Shown here: in pieces, positions 34,627 to 43,408 of the stretch
Layout of the letters: every line of letters begins with the position of its first letter
How positions within the stretch are numbered: the stretch's first letter is position 1
Origin: a virus
DNA: 62,203 nt
Strand: one strand, 5' to 3'
IMG/VR virus record: IMGVR_UViG_3300008117_000089
Coordinates: 1-62,203 of that record
Position numbers and translations under genes: made by a program
Notes under the pieces: model-generated
Databases searched by the model: none
Told to the model about the DNA's origin: nothing
Seen by the model: the letters and a program-made list of their open reading frames with translations, nothing else

Positions 34627-35289
34627 ATGAAGTTTGACCTACGTACTCTTCAGATCCTGAAGAATTTTGCAACAATCAATCCGTCAATCTTGTTCCGTGA
34701 AGGTAATCGTTTGAGCACAATCTCGCTGTCACGCAATGTGATGGCGAGAGCCAAACTTTCAGCTGCTGTTGATAAAGAGTTTGCGGTTTATGACCTAAAC
34801 CGCTTTATCGGTATTCTGTCGTTATTCGAAACCCCTGCAATCACTGTCAATGATAAACAACTTGTCATTGCCAGTGATGATGGTACTCGCCACGTCAACT
34901 TTACTTCTGCTGATAAATCAATGATCTACGCAGCACCTGAGAAGGAAATTGATACTAGCAACTGCAATGTTGAATTCACGCTCAACCAGGATGTTTTCGC
35001 ATCGATTAATAAGGGCTTGAGCATTCTACAACTGCCTGAAATCGCTTTCACGGGTGATGGTAACAACATTTACATAAAAGCCATTGATGTTAAAAACCCT
35101 ACTGGCGATACCTATTCTTATGTTGTTGGTAAAACCGACAAGTGTTTCCAGTTTATTTTCAAAGCTGAAAACATGAAGTTGCTTTCTGATAATTATAATG
35201 TTAAGCTTTCTGAACAGGGGTTTGCATACTTGTATTCTGATGATGTGGAATACTGGATCTCTGGTGATATCACAAGCAAATTTGAATAA
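34627..35289 (+). CDS. 45: Sliding clamp gp45
   Basis: 220 residues (T4 gp45: 228). MKFDLRTLQILKNFATINPSI, LSRNVMARAKL and the C-terminal SGFAYLYSDDVEYW-like strand fit the trimeric T4 clamp. It tethers polymerase gp43 and, in T4, activates late promoters together with gp55 and gp33. It heads the conserved replisome cluster 45-44-62-regA-43. Confidence 0.9.
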   Translation: MKFDLRTLQILKNFATINPSILFREGNRLSTISLSRNVMARAKLSAAVDKEFAVYDLNRFIGILSLFETPAITVNDKQLVIASDDGTRHVNFTSADKSMIYAAPEKEIDTSNCNVEFTLNQDVFASINKGLSILQLPEIAFTGDGNNIYIKAIDVKNPTGDTYSYVVGKTDKCFQFIFKAENMKLLSDNYNVKLSEQGFAYLYSDDVEYWISGDITSKFE

Positions 35290-35300
35290 GGTTATTTTAT

Positions 35301-36242
35301 ATGATGATGGAAGACTATCTTTGGGCGCAGAAGTATCGCCCTAAAACTATTGACGAATGTATCCTATCCGATGATCTGAAGCAAACTTTCAAACAGTTTA
35401 TCAAGGATAAGAATGTTCCCAATCTCATTCTGACTGGACGTGCTGGTATCGGTAAAACAACCGTTGCCCGTGCTTTGCTTGAAGAGATCGGTAGCGATTA
35501 CATTGTAATCAATGGTTCTCTCGATGGTAGCATCGATGTGCTACGAACAAAAATCCAACAGTTTGCATCTACGGTTTCTTTCGTTGGTGGTCGCAAGTAT
35601 GTGATCATCGATGAAGGCGATTATCTTACCCATGCAACACAGCCAGCACTTCGTAATTTCATTGAAGAGTACAGTAAGAACTGCGGTTTCATTCTGACCT
35701 GTAACTTCCTGAATAAGATTATGGAGCCACTCCAGAGTCGATTCAGCGTTATTAATTTCTCGTTTCAAAAGGAAGATGCACCTAAGCTTGCTGCTTTGTT
35801 CTACAAGCGTGTACAAAATATCCTGGGCGAGAATGCTATCAAATACGATCAGGCAGCTGTTGCTGGAGTCATTAAGAAATACTATCCTGACTGGCGTAAG
35901 TGTCTTAATGAACTGCAACGATATTCCGCTACTGGTTCAATTGACAGCGGTATCCTTTCTAACTTCAGCGAGGTATCTTTGAATCAGCTAATCATGCTGA
36001 TGAAAGAGCGTAACTTCACCGAGGTTCGCCAGTGGGTATCAGAGAACACCGACCAGGACACCAGTAGGCTGTTCAGGGCGTTGTATGATAACGCAGTTAA
36101 GTACATCAAACCTTCTTCTATCCCACAGCTTGTTCTTATCCTTGCTGAGTACCAATACAAGAATGCGTTTGTCACAGATCATGAAATCAATCTGGCTGCT
36201 TGTATGGCAGAGATTATGGTTCAAGTTGAATTTAAGGATTAA
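35301..36242 (+). CDS. 44: Clamp loader large subunit gp44
   Basis: 313 residues (T4 gp44: 319). Three tandem ATGs (35301, 35304, 35307) open the frame. AAA+ motifs: YRPKTIDECIL, Walker A GRAGIGKTT (46-54), Walker B VIIDEGD and a sensor region ILTCNFLNKI. With gp62 it loads clamp gp45 using ATP. It lies 11 bases after 45 and 2 bases before the next gene. Confidence 0.93.
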   Translation: MMMEDYLWAQKYRPKTIDECILSDDLKQTFKQFIKDKNVPNLILTGRAGIGKTTVARALLEEIGSDYIVINGSLDGSIDVLRTKIQQFASTVSFVGGRKYVIIDEGDYLTHATQPALRNFIEEYSKNCGFILTCNFLNKIMEPLQSRFSVINFSFQKEDAPKLAALFYKRVQNILGENAIKYDQAAVAGVIKKYYPDWRKCLNELQRYSATGSIDSGILSNFSEVSLNQLIMLMKERNFTEVRQWVSENTDQDTSRLFRALYDNAVKYIKPSSIPQLVLILAEYQYKNAFVTDHEINLAACMAEIMVQVEFKD

Positions 36243-36244
36243 TT

Positions 36245-36487
36245 ATGGCTCGTAAGAAGAAAGTGAAAGTGGAAGATACTGGCGCAATGGACGCTATGAA
36301 CCTGAAAGAGTGCAGCATCTGCTCGTCAGAACTGGATGAAGATGATGGTGATATCCGAGGATACTTCGGTATCATTCCTGTTGCCTTTTGTTGCTGGTGC
36401 ACGAGCAGTCTGCAAGATATGGTCCAACAGATGAATCCCCATGAATGTGAGAAATGTGGTCACATGAATGGTGAGGAAGATGAGTAA
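36245..36487 (+). CDS. Small Cys-rich zinc-finger protein between 44 and 62
   Basis: 80 residues: a basic start MARKKKVKVED, then CSICSSELDEDDGD, FCCWCTSSLQD and CEKCGHMNGEEDE, that is three CxxC-type knuckles able to bind one or two zinc ions. It overlaps gene 62 by 8 bases, so it is co-translated with the clamp loader. T4 itself has no gene here. A replisome accessory or regulator is possible; the sequence does not tell which. Confidence 0.65.
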   Translation: MARKKKVKVEDTGAMDAMNLKECSICSSELDEDDGDIRGYFGIIPVAFCCWCTSSLQDMVQQMNPHECEKCGHMNGEEDE

Positions 36488-36869
36488 TCCTTTTGATTAT
36501 CTGAATGCTATCAATTATGATAAAACGGACTTAATGACTGGTACGGATAACGACCAGTTAGCCGAGTCCGATTATCAGCCATTTCTGATCAACCGTGGTC
36601 TGTCTCAGCATGTGGATACCATCATGTATGCAAACGTGATGAACCAGTATCCAAACCTAGATAAGAAGCTTCAATTCGACTATCTTATAAATATCGTTAG
36701 GAAGAAGAAACGCTATGCTAAGTGGGCTAAGGCAAGTGAGGATTTCGACCTGGAAGCGGTGAAGCAGTATTATGGGTTGAATACGCAAAAGGCTAGTGAT
36801 GCACTGAGAGTATTGACTGAGAAGCAGCTTCACCTGATAAAAGAAAAATTAAAAACAGGTGAACCATGA
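36480..36869 (+). CDS. 62: Clamp loader small subunit gp62
   Basis: 129 residues from ATG 36480, the start that falls inside the preceding gene (T4 gp62: 187, so this is short). SNPFDYLNAINYDKTDLM, FLINRGLSQHVDTIMYANVM and IRKKKRYAKW-like segments match the gp62 family. It has no ATPase motif, as expected. The end overlaps regA by 4 bases. Confidence 0.85.
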   Translation: MSNPFDYLNAINYDKTDLMTGTDNDQLAESDYQPFLINRGLSQHVDTIMYANVMNQYPNLDKKLQFDYLINIVRKKKRYAKWAKASEDFDLEAVKQYYGLNTQKASDALRVLTEKQLHLIKEKLKTGEP

Positions 36870-37270
36870 GTTTATTACAATCATTAATTGAGGTAGAACT
36901 AGGACATGAAGATGATTTTCTGAAAGTCCGTGAAACATTAACAAGAATCGGTGTAGCGTCTAGGAAGGACAACAAGCTTTATCAATCCTGTCATATCCTA
37001 CACAAACAAGGTCGCTATTACATAGTGCACTTTAAAGAGTTGTTTGCCCTAGATGGTAAAGGTACAGACTTCTCTGAAGACGATCTATCCCGCAGAAACA
37101 CCATCGCGCTTCTTCTTGAAGAGTGGGGTCTGGTGAAGATCGTAAACAAAGCAAAAGCAGAAACCCCGAAGTCTCCTTTGAATCAGATAAAGATTCTGAC
37201 TCACAAAGAGAAGAATGAGTGGGAACTGGTTGCAAAATATAACATTGGTGTTAAGAAAGATACCCGATAA
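36866..37270 (+). CDS. regA: Translational repressor RegA
   Basis: 134 residues (T4 RegA: 122). DDFLKVRETLTRIGVASRKD, LYQSCHILHKQGRYYIVHFK and RNTIALLLEEWGLVKIV align closely with T4 RegA, which binds ribosome-binding regions of early mRNAs such as 44, 45 and its own. It lies in the T4 position between 62 and 43. Confidence 0.93.
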   Translation: MSLLQSLIEVELGHEDDFLKVRETLTRIGVASRKDNKLYQSCHILHKQGRYYIVHFKELFALDGKGTDFSEDDLSRRNTIALLLEEWGLVKIVNKAKAETPKSPLNQIKILTHKEKNEWELVAKYNIGVKKDTR

Positions 37271-37276
37271 GGTGTC

Positions 37277-37305
37277 TTGAATTGTGAGTTGTTTTCCTGT
37301 ATAAT
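37277..37305 (+). promoter_or_regulatory. Sigma70-type promoter for gene 43 (TTGAAT-17-TATAAT)
   Basis: -35 TTGAAT at 37277-37282 and -10 TATAAT at 37300-37305, within the 58-base gap after regA and 24 bases before the polymerase start. Confidence 0.7.
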
Positions 37306-37328
37306 GCAGGGATTATTATGGAGTTGTA

Positions 37329-39848
37329 ATGCTTTTTTATACTAATGTACACCTACACAGGGGTAAACTTCTCGTCCGTGGATACGACAATGGTGCTCGT
37401 ATCCGAGAAGAGCATGTGTGCAAACCATATCTGTTCGTGCCTTCTAAATCGGATGATAGTAAGTACAAAACCCTGGATGGAAAGCCTGTAGATCGAGTTG
37501 ACTTCGATACGCCGTCTGAAGCCAGGGATTTTGTCAGTCGTTATGACGATGTTCATGGCTTCCAAATCTATGGTATGACGAACTACGCATACCCATTCAT
37601 CAACGACTACTTCCCAAAGACCATCGAGTATGACGAGTCTAAGATCTCTGTTGTCAATATGGATATCGAGGTCGCAGCCGATGATGGGTTTCCTGATATT
37701 CAGAAAGCCGACAAAGAAGTCACGGCTATCTGTTTGTCGAAGAACAACAAGTTCTATGTGTTTGGTTGCAAGGATTACACGGTAACCGACTCTCGTGTAA
37801 ATTATGTCAAGTGCTTAAACGAGCGCGATCTGCTTCGCAAATTCCTTATGGCATGGAACGCACCGTTCCTCACACCCGATGTTCTGACTGGTTGGAACGT
37901 TGAGTTCTTTGACGTGCCGTATCTGGTGAACCGAATCACGAAAGTGTTGAGTGCTGAAGAAGCTCGTACTCTGTCGCCCTGGCGTTTGCTCGACCAGAAG
38001 AAGATCGAAATCATGGGGAAAGAGAACGAAACGTTTGTTCCTGTCGGAATCACGGTTCTCGACTACCTACAACTGTACAAGAAGTTCTCGTACACACCCC
38101 AGGAATCCTACAAGCTGGATCATATTGCTGAGTATGAATTGGGTGAAAAGAAGCTCGATTACTCCGAGCATGGTTCGTTGCTTGCGTTGTATAAAAACGA
38201 TTATCAGAAGTTCATCGACTACAACATTCGAGACGTTGAACTGGTAGATAAGCTTGAAGCCCAGAAGAAGTTTATCTCGCAAGTGTTTGCTATGGCATAC
38301 GATGCGAAGATCACCTACTCTGACACATTGACTACAGTTCGTATGTGGGATGTTATCATTCATAACCACCTTATGGATCGAAACATTGTCGTTCCTTTTG
38401 TCAAGGTCAGTGAAAGTGACGAGACTTTTGGTGGGGGGTTCGTCAAGGATGTTAAGATCGGTATGAGTAAGTGGGTCGTGTCTTTTGACTTGAACTCACT
38501 GTACCCACATCTTATCATGCAGTACAACATCAGCCCTGAAACAATCATGAATCATATCGATGGTATCAACGTTGATTCCATTCTTGAGAATGGTTTGAGC
38601 GATGAAGTTCGATCAGATCTGATAGCAAAAAATCTTACTGTCAGTGCCTGTGGTTGGACCTTTGATCGTGGCGTACAAGGTTTCCTGGGTGAATTGATGC
38701 AGACCAAATACGATGATCGTGTGTGGTGGAACAACGAGAAGAAGTCTGCCAACAAGCAGCTGAAGGCTCTTGGTAATGATGCAGACCCTGCGGAACGCAA
38801 GCGTCTTGCGAACCGAGTGGATCAGTGCCACAACATGCAAATGGCAAAGAAGATTCAGCTCAACTCAGCCTACGGTGCTCTTGGTAACAAGTATTTCCGT
38901 TGGTATGATTTGAGAAATGCCGAGTCTATCACCATGTCTGGTCAGCTGTCTATCCGTTGGATGGAACGCGACATGAACATCTATCTGAACGACTTCTTGA
39001 AAACAGAAGGCGAGGATTATGTTGTTGCTTCTGATACCGACTCCCTTTACATCACGATGGAAAAGGTTGTTGATAAGATGGGTAATCAGCCAGTCGATGA
39101 TATCGTCACTGCTCTGGACAAGTTCTGCAACGAATACGTCCAAAAGGTTATTAACAAGTCATACGAGAACCTTGCAGACCACATGAATGCTTATGCTCAG
39201 AAGATGTTCATGAAGCGTGAAGCCATTGCAGACCGTGGTATCTGGACAGCCAAGAAGCACTACATTCTCAACATGTATGACCTTGAGGGTGAACGTTTCA
39301 AGGAGCCTAAGCTGAAGATTATGGGCATGGAAGCTATCAAGTCTTCGACTCCAGGTATCTGTCGTGTTGCGATTAAGGAAGGCTTTAAGATTATCATGCA
39401 GAAGACCGAGGATGATCTAATCAAATTCGTATCTGATTTCAGAACCAAGTTCTTTTCGTCTAGTTTCGAAGAAGTGGCTTTCCCCCGTGGTGTGAACAAC
39501 CTTGAGAAATATAGTGATAAAAATACGGTATACAAAAAGAGTACACCGATTCATGCTCGTGGTGCTTTGGTGTATAACTACCTAGTGAACAAGTATGATG
39601 TTGGCAATAAGTATCCGTTGGTATCGAGTTCAGACAAGATCAAGTTTTGCTATCTGCGTGTACCAAACCCGTCAGGCGGTAATGTCATTTCATGCCCAGG
39701 CGAGTTGCCAGTAGAATTTAATGTCGCACCCTACATTGATTATGATACACAGTTCCACAAGACTTTCATTGAGCCACTGAATAGCGTGTTAAAGGTTATC
39801 GGTTGGAATTATGAAAAGAAATTAACCCTAGATAGATTTTTCACATGA
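37329..39848 (+). CDS. 43: DNA polymerase gp43 (family B)
   Basis: 839 residues (T4 gp43: 898). The 3'-5' exonuclease begins at VNMDIEVAAD (about 109-118). The polymerase domain has FDLNSLYPHLIMQYNISPET (region II), KKIQLNSAYGALGNKYFRW (region III) and ASDTDSLYIT (region I, about 567). The C-terminus LTLDRFF is the clamp-binding tail type. It replicates the genome with gp45, 44/62, 41 and 61. The frame is uninterrupted. It overlaps the following short coding region by 4 bases if its upstream ATG is used. Confidence 0.95.
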   Translation: MLFYTNVHLHRGKLLVRGYDNGARIREEHVCKPYLFVPSKSDDSKYKTLDGKPVDRVDFDTPSEARDFVSRYDDVHGFQIYGMTNYAYPFINDYFPKTIEYDESKISVVNMDIEVAADDGFPDIQKADKEVTAICLSKNNKFYVFGCKDYTVTDSRVNYVKCLNERDLLRKFLMAWNAPFLTPDVLTGWNVEFFDVPYLVNRITKVLSAEEARTLSPWRLLDQKKIEIMGKENETFVPVGITVLDYLQLYKKFSYTPQESYKLDHIAEYELGEKKLDYSEHGSLLALYKNDYQKFIDYNIRDVELVDKLEAQKKFISQVFAMAYDAKITYSDTLTTVRMWDVIIHNHLMDRNIVVPFVKVSESDETFGGGFVKDVKIGMSKWVVSFDLNSLYPHLIMQYNISPETIMNHIDGINVDSILENGLSDEVRSDLIAKNLTVSACGWTFDRGVQGFLGELMQTKYDDRVWWNNEKKSANKQLKALGNDADPAERKRLANRVDQCHNMQMAKKIQLNSAYGALGNKYFRWYDLRNAESITMSGQLSIRWMERDMNIYLNDFLKTEGEDYVVASDTDSLYITMEKVVDKMGNQPVDDIVTALDKFCNEYVQKVINKSYENLADHMNAYAQKMFMKREAIADRGIWTAKKHYILNMYDLEGERFKEPKLKIMGMEAIKSSTPGICRVAIKEGFKIIMQKTEDDLIKFVSDFRTKFFSSSFEEVAFPRGVNNLEKYSDKNTVYKKSTPIHARGALVYNYLVNKYDVGNKYPLVSSSDKIKFCYLRVPNPSGGNVISCPGELPVEFNVAPYIDYDTQFHKTFIEPLNSVLKVIGWNYEKKLTLDRFFT

Positions 39849-39856
39849 GGATAAGT

Positions 39857-40111
39857 ATGTCAGACATAGACCTGGATATGGATTTTGACTTCGGATTTTC
39901 CGCAGTCACCGAAGACGAACTAAAAGCCGTTACTGATGCTACAAAAACAGCACAATATTACAAAGATCAGCGTGACGCTCTCTACAAGATGATCGTACCG
40001 CTGCTTAATAATCTGATGAAAAATGCAGATAAACCTTATATTCTTTGGGCAGACCGAGAAGCTAAAATCAAAGAGTTTAAAGTTAGGATCGATAAGCTGG
40101 TTGCCGATTGA
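39857..40111 (+). CDS. Small acidic conserved protein after gene 43
   Basis: 84 residues from ATG 39857 (AGGA 5 bases upstream); ATG 39845 overlaps the polymerase stop and is the alternative. An acidic aromatic start, MSDIDLDMDFDFGF, precedes helices (YYKDQRDALYKMIVPLLNNL) and a basic-helical end. Similar small proteins lie between 43 and uvsX in related phages. Function unknown; an interaction with a replication protein through the acidic peptide is speculation. Confidence 0.6.
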   Translation: MSDIDLDMDFDFGFSAVTEDELKAVTDATKTAQYYKDQRDALYKMIVPLLNNLMKNADKPYILWADREAKIKEFKVRIDKLVAD

Positions 40112-40129
40112 TTAGAAATGTGGTATAAT
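40101..40129 (+). promoter_or_regulatory. Sigma70-type promoter for uvsX (TTGCCG-17-TATAAT)
   Basis: -35 TTGCCG at 40101-40106 and -10 TATAAT at 40124-40129 in a TGGTATAAT context. 23 bases before the uvsX start. Confidence 0.6.
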
Positions 40130-40151
40130 ATTCCTTTACCGTGAGATGCAT

Positions 40152-41216
40152 ATGTCCCTATTAGCAAAGTTATCAAAAAATTCTACGATTAAAGAGTCAG
40201 ATGTTCTGTCTGATTCGTCCTTCTTCAATACGAAGGATATGGTAAGCACATCCGTACCAGCCCTGAATATTGCCCTTGCTGGTGATGTTGATGGCGGTTT
40301 CACTCCAGGTCTTACACAATGGTGTGGTCCATCCAAACACTTCAAGACTCTGTTTACTTTGCTTATGGCTAAAGCCTACATGGACAAGTACGCAGACTCT
40401 GTGTTGCTGTTCTATGATTCAGAATTCGGTACACCGCTGTCTTACTTTGAGTCTGTTGGTATTGACATGAAGCGTGTTCTTCACACACCACTAGTCAACA
40501 TTGAGCTTCTGAAGTTTGATATTATGAAGCAACTTGAAGGTATCAACCGTGGTGATAAAGTATTCATCATGATCGATTCTGTTGGTAACCTTGCGTCCAA
40601 GAAAGAAGTTGATGATGCGCTAGAAGGTAAATCAACCGCAGATATGTCTCGCGCTAAGCAGCTGAAGTCTTTGTTTCGAATGGTGACACCGCTGCTCACC
40701 ATGAAAGATATTCCAATGCATGTGGTCAACCATACCTACAAAACAATGGAACTGTATGCTAAAGATGTTGTTGGTGGTGGTACAGGATCATACTATTCTT
40801 CGGATAACATCTACATCATCGGAAGACAGCAAGAGAAAGACGGTACTGAATTACTTGGCTACAACTTCATCATCAAGGTTGAGAAATCTCGCCATGTAAA
40901 AGAACAGATGAAGATCCCTATTACCGTAAGTTTCGAAGGTGGTTTAAGTCGCTGGTCTGGTTTACTTGAAATCGCCCAGGAAACTGGTCATGTTATGAAA
41001 CCATCCAATGGTTGGTATTCGCGTGTCAATAAGACAACTGGTGAGATCGAGGCTCAAAAGTTCCGTGCAAAAGATACCGATACTGCTGCATTCTGGACAC
41101 CCATTCTGAATGATGAATCATTCAAGCAAGCGGTGCGTGATATGTACCAGGTGTCAAACGGATCTATTCTTTCTGATGAAGAAGTAGCTTCGGCTTATGA
41201 TGTTAGCGAAGAGTGA
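40152..41216 (+). CDS. uvsX: Recombinase UvsX (RecA-like)
   Basis: 354 residues from ATG 40152; ATG 40146 adds two residues (T4 UvsX: 391). Walker A GPSKHFKT (59-66), LLFYDSEFGTP (Walker-like strand), IMIDSVGNLASKKE (Walker B) and the DNA-binding region KSTADMSRAKQLKSLFR are present. It performs strand exchange, helped by UvsY (21662). The 3' end overlaps the convergent minus-strand gene by 14 bases. Confidence 0.93.
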   Translation: MSLLAKLSKNSTIKESDVLSDSSFFNTKDMVSTSVPALNIALAGDVDGGFTPGLTQWCGPSKHFKTLFTLLMAKAYMDKYADSVLLFYDSEFGTPLSYFESVGIDMKRVLHTPLVNIELLKFDIMKQLEGINRGDKVFIMIDSVGNLASKKEVDDALEGKSTADMSRAKQLKSLFRMVTPLLTMKDIPMHVVNHTYKTMELYAKDVVGGGTGSYYSSDNIYIIGRQQEKDGTELLGYNFIIKVEKSRHVKEQMKIPITVSFEGGLSRWSGLLEIAQETGHVMKPSNGWYSRVNKTTGEIEAQKFRAKDTDTAAFWTPILNDESFKQAVRDMYQVSNGSILSDEEVASAYDVSEE

Positions 41217-41916
41217 GCATTCTATCGACCTTGCTTCGGATATAATTCTTTAGCTTGTCGATGTACCCACGGTTTCGTAGGTCTTTGAATACCAGATTCT
41301 CAATGGCAAATTCACCAGCCCTTTGAATCGATGTTGCTCTCAACGAAGCCAGCTTGTCTTTTAGATCGCTGGCTTCTTTGACTGTACCACGCCCGTTGAT
41401 AACCGAATCAATACGGTGCATCTGTTCTTCGATCTTGTGCTTCAGACCAACGTCATTGTTGAAATTCAACTTCAGGTTCTTTGGTTTGACAGTCCACTTA
41501 TCAGAATAGATTGAATAGACACCCTGGGATTTTGGTGTTTTGGTTTGGTGACTATGGGCGTACACTTCAACAGGAAGTCCGTATATTTTAACATCATGTT
41601 GCAATGCCCATAGGTCTTTCTTGGCAAGCATGAATAGACGCATCTGCTCTTCATCTGTGAATATTGTTTTCTTCATATCCACAACCAGGTGAACGTCAAT
41701 ATCCGACTGCTTTGTGTAGTTGTAATTGACATTACCGCCAGTAATGATAATGTCCTCAATGGCATCATCTTCGATCTTGGCGGTCTTAGCCCATACTTTG
41801 GCTATTTTCAAAAGATGTTCACGGACGATAGGTTTTAACTTATCTTCATCGACCCAAAGCTTTGGGTTTAATTCGTCATGGTATTGTAGCGTTAAATCAA
41901 GCTCTTCGTTAATCAT
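41203..41916 (-). CDS. Nucleotidyltransferase-fold protein (only minus-strand gene)
   Basis: 237 residues. The polymerase-beta-like nucleotidyltransferase motif is GGNVNYNYTKQSDIDVHLVV (about 60-79): GG in place of GS, then D-x-D within SDIDVHL. A third acidic residue is likely in PVEVYAH. The N-terminal YHDELNPKLW and KLKPIVREHLLKIA are typical of phage members of this family. GGAG lies 5 bases before its ATG, and a minus-strand TATAAATA (41937-41944) lies 21 bases upstream, so it is probably a late gene facing the early uvsX transcript. It may transfer a nucleotide to RNA or protein; the target is unknown. Confidence 0.7.
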   Translation of the reverse strand: MINEELDLTLQYHDELNPKLWVDEDKLKPIVREHLLKIAKVWAKTAKIEDDAIEDIIITGGNVNYNYTKQSDIDVHLVVDMKKTIFTDEEQMRLFMLAKKDLWALQHDVKIYGLPVEVYAHSHQTKTPKSQGVYSIYSDKWTVKPKNLKLNFNNDVGLKHKIEEQMHRIDSVINGRGTVKEASDLKDKLASLRATSIQRAGEFAIENLVFKDLRNRGYIDKLKNYIRSKVDRMLTLR

Positions 41917-41936
41917 AAGATCTCCAGGTTACGGGG

Positions 41937-41944
41937 TATTTATA
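41937..41944 (-). promoter_or_regulatory. T4-type late promoter on the minus strand (TATAAATA)
   Basis: Plus strand reads TATTTATA; on the minus strand this is the exact late consensus, pointing into the nucleotidyltransferase gene. It abuts the -35 of the gene 41 promoter at 41945. Confidence 0.7.
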
Positions 41945-41973
41945 TTGACAGGCAGTTAGGTTTCGGTTATAAT
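41945..41973 (+). promoter_or_regulatory. Consensus sigma70 promoter for gene 41 (TTGACA-17-TATAAT)
   Basis: Both hexamers are perfect with optimal spacing (41945-41950, 41968-41973), the best host-type promoter in the window. It begins at the base next to the divergent late promoter. Confidence 0.85.
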
Positions 41974-41994
41974 GAAGCATCATTGGAGTCACGC

Positions 41995-43389
41995 ATGTCC
42001 TTAGAAAAAACCATCCTGTCTGGTATGATAGGCAACGAAAATTACCTGTGGAAAGTGCTCCCCCACATTAAGGGCGAATACTTTACTGCACGAGAATACA
42101 AGATCGCCTTTGACCTTGTAAGCAACTATGCGAACAAATACAACCGAGTGCCTGAAAAGGCTGCTCTCTTTATCGATCTCGACAAGCAAGATGGTCTTAC
42201 AGAAGAACTGTTCAAAAAGACCAAAGACCTCATTAACGAATTATCAAGCCCACCTCAAGACTTTGAGTGGTTGGTCGATAACACGGAACAGTTCTGTCAA
42301 AGCCGAGCACTTCACCTTGCGATCTATAATGCAATCTCGATTCTTGACAACAAGAGCAAGGATCTTGACAAGGGTGCTATCCCACAACTTCTGACTGATG
42401 CTCTTGGTGTCTCCTTTGACACAAACATCGGTCACGACTTCCTGGAAGACGCAGAAGAACGTTTCGACTTTTATCATCGTGTAGAGGAAAAGATCCCATT
42501 TGATCTTGACTACATGAACCTGATTACGGGTAATGGCATTGCCAAGAAAACTCTGACTGTTATTTTGGCTGGTACTGGTGTCGGTAAGTCTATGATGATG
42601 TGCCATATGGCTGCACACAATCTGCTTGTCGGTAAGAATGTTTTGTATGTCACTATGGAAATGGCAGAGGAACGAATTGCCGAGCGTATCGATGCGAACA
42701 CACTGAACATCACGATGGACGATCTTGCTATTCTCCCGAAAGAAAGCTACATGAAAAAGATCGAGCGTGTTCGTGGCAAGACTTCAGGCAGACTTGTTAT
42801 CAAGGAGTACCCGACTTCCCAGGCTGGCTCTGGACACTTCCGTCACTTGTTGAACGAGTTGAAGCAAAAGAAGAGTTTTGTGCCCGATATTGTCTATATT
42901 GATTACATCAACATCTGTGCATCTTCTCGTATGAAGATGAGTGGTTCGGTCAATTCCTACACCTACATCAAGGCAATCGCAGAAGAACTTCGTGGTCTGG
43001 CAATGGAATTCAATCTTCCTATTGTCACTGCAACCCAAACGACTCGTAGTGGTTATGATAGTAGTGATGTGAACTTGACCGATACTTCAGAGTCTTTCGG
43101 TCTTCCAGCCACAGCGGATCTGATGTTTGCAATCATGTCGAGTGAAGAGTTGGAACAGCTTGGACAGGTTATGATCAAGCAGCTGAAGAATCGATACAAA
43201 GACCCATCAAGGTACAAACGATTCGTGCTTGGTTTAGATAAGCCTAAGATGCGATTCTATAATGTCGAGCAGACTGCCCAGAAGGATATCACAGACTCTG
43301 GACCAGTTATGGATCAAAGCGACTTCGGGCAAAGAATGAAAGCCGAGAAGAAGTTGAACCGACACATCGGTGTTTCGAGAAGACGGTAA
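41995..43389 (+). CDS. 41: Replicative helicase gp41 (DnaB-type)
   Basis: 464 residues from ATG 41995 (T4 gp41: 475); TTG 41983 overlaps the Shine-Dalgarno. MSLEKTILSGMIGNENYLWKV opens the family; Walker A is LAGTGVGKSMMM (about 191-201), Walker B is VPDIVYIDYINIC, and PIVTATQTTR precedes the arginine finger region. It unwinds DNA 5'-3' as a hexamer and works with primase gp61 (59880). Confidence 0.94.
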   Translation: MSLEKTILSGMIGNENYLWKVLPHIKGEYFTAREYKIAFDLVSNYANKYNRVPEKAALFIDLDKQDGLTEELFKKTKDLINELSSPPQDFEWLVDNTEQFCQSRALHLAIYNAISILDNKSKDLDKGAIPQLLTDALGVSFDTNIGHDFLEDAEERFDFYHRVEEKIPFDLDYMNLITGNGIAKKTLTVILAGTGVGKSMMMCHMAAHNLLVGKNVLYVTMEMAEERIAERIDANTLNITMDDLAILPKESYMKKIERVRGKTSGRLVIKEYPTSQAGSGHFRHLLNELKQKKSFVPDIVYIDYINICASSRMKMSGSVNSYTYIKAIAEELRGLAMEFNLPIVTATQTTRSGYDSSDVNLTDTSESFGLPATADLMFAIMSSEELEQLGQVMIKQLKNRYKDPSRYKRFVLGLDKPKMRFYNVEQTAQKDITDSGPVMDQSDFGQRMKAEKKLNRHIGVSRRR

Positions 43390-43408
43390 AACACTTTATG
43401 AAGTGAAT

